Origin: Niameybacter massiliensis
GTDB taxonomy: Bacteria; Bacillota; Clostridia; Lachnospirales; Cellulosilyticaceae
Assembly: GCF_001282685.1 (NCBI RefSeq)
Contig: NZ_LN875034.1
Location: 117,533 to 181,532 of the forward strand
DNA length: 64,000 nt
Direction: 5' to 3'
The notes under the pieces are model-generated. The model saw only the letters and a program-made list of their open reading frames with translations. It was not told where the DNA came from and ran no database searches. A program made the position numbers and the translations under genes. This document shows, one piece after another, positions 63,931 through 64,000 of this stretch (position 1 is the stretch's first letter; every line of letters starts with the position of its first letter).

Positions 63931-64000
63931 TTGCCTAAAAAGAAACTCATTTTTCTAGGAAGTACTGTTATTGTAGCAATATTAGTTGGTGCATTTATAT
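63931..64000 (+). CDS. Start of a membrane or secreted protein, truncated by window edge
   Basis: TTG start with CCAGGAGGTG just upstream. The 23 visible residues are MPKKKLIFLGSTVIVAILVG and AFI: a basic start followed by a hydrophobic stretch, either a signal peptide or a membrane anchor. The frame stays open to the edge. The product cannot be identified. Confidence 0.6.
   Translation, partial: MPKKKLIFLGSTVIVAILVGAFI

Noticed and set aside
1-64000. tRNA, rRNA, CRISPR arrays, prophage genes
   Set aside because: None were seen on either strand in the intergenic regions inspected by eye.

Overview
The window looks like a chromosomal segment of a low-GC, spore-forming anaerobic Firmicute. 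A Cellulosilyticum-like member of the Lachnospiraceae is my best guess, inferred from AT-rich codon use, strong AGGAGG ribosome sites, yabG/sipL/CotS-type sporulation genes and lipoprotein sugar transporters without their own ATPase. No tRNA, rRNA, CRISPR array, prophage or transposase gene was seen. All alignments and identities below are by eye.

Layout. 1-10.7 kb is mostly housekeeping and sporulation: a CotS-like fragment, a PEGA protein, phosphoglucomutase, a small basic protein, yabG, sipL, a CheV-like protein, ispE and a GntR regulator. 11-46 kb is a large glycan-use region. It holds two LplB/LplC-type sugar ABC transporters with lipoprotein binding proteins, two paralogous LacI regulators, two AraC regulators, GH38 and GH125 alpha-mannosidases, a GH3 enzyme, five Cys-type sulfatases with one anaerobic sulfatase-maturating enzyme, a NahK-like kinase paired with a nucleotidyltransferase, a PL8 lyase and a GH88 unsaturated glucuronyl hydrolase. 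46.5-64 kb is mixed: an iron alcohol dehydrogenase with a MerR-type promoter, an ECF transporter, a PHP hydrolase, a chemoreceptor behind an unassigned RNA leader, oleate hydratase with a TetR regulator, a DUF4914 protein, a heterodimeric ABC exporter and an AraC regulator.

How it works together (inference). None of the sulfatases or glycosidases shows a signal peptide. Sulfated host-type oligosaccharides (chondroitin or hyaluronan fragments, mannose-rich N-glycans) are probably imported intact by the two ABC systems. They would then be desulfated, cleaved by PL8, GH88, GH38, GH125 and GH3 inside the cell, and the N-acetylhexosamine passed to NahK and the nucleotidyltransferase. Regulation appears to be local, by LacI and AraC proteins.

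The most unusual item is a long non-coding repeat present twice in inverted orientation, at 2177-2742 and 28368-29090. The copies have diverged a good deal, yet several hairpins are preserved by paired compensatory substitutions in both arms. The second copy also contains a tandem duplication of a hairpin module of about 100 bp. This suggests a structured RNA or DNA element that I cannot assign to a known family.
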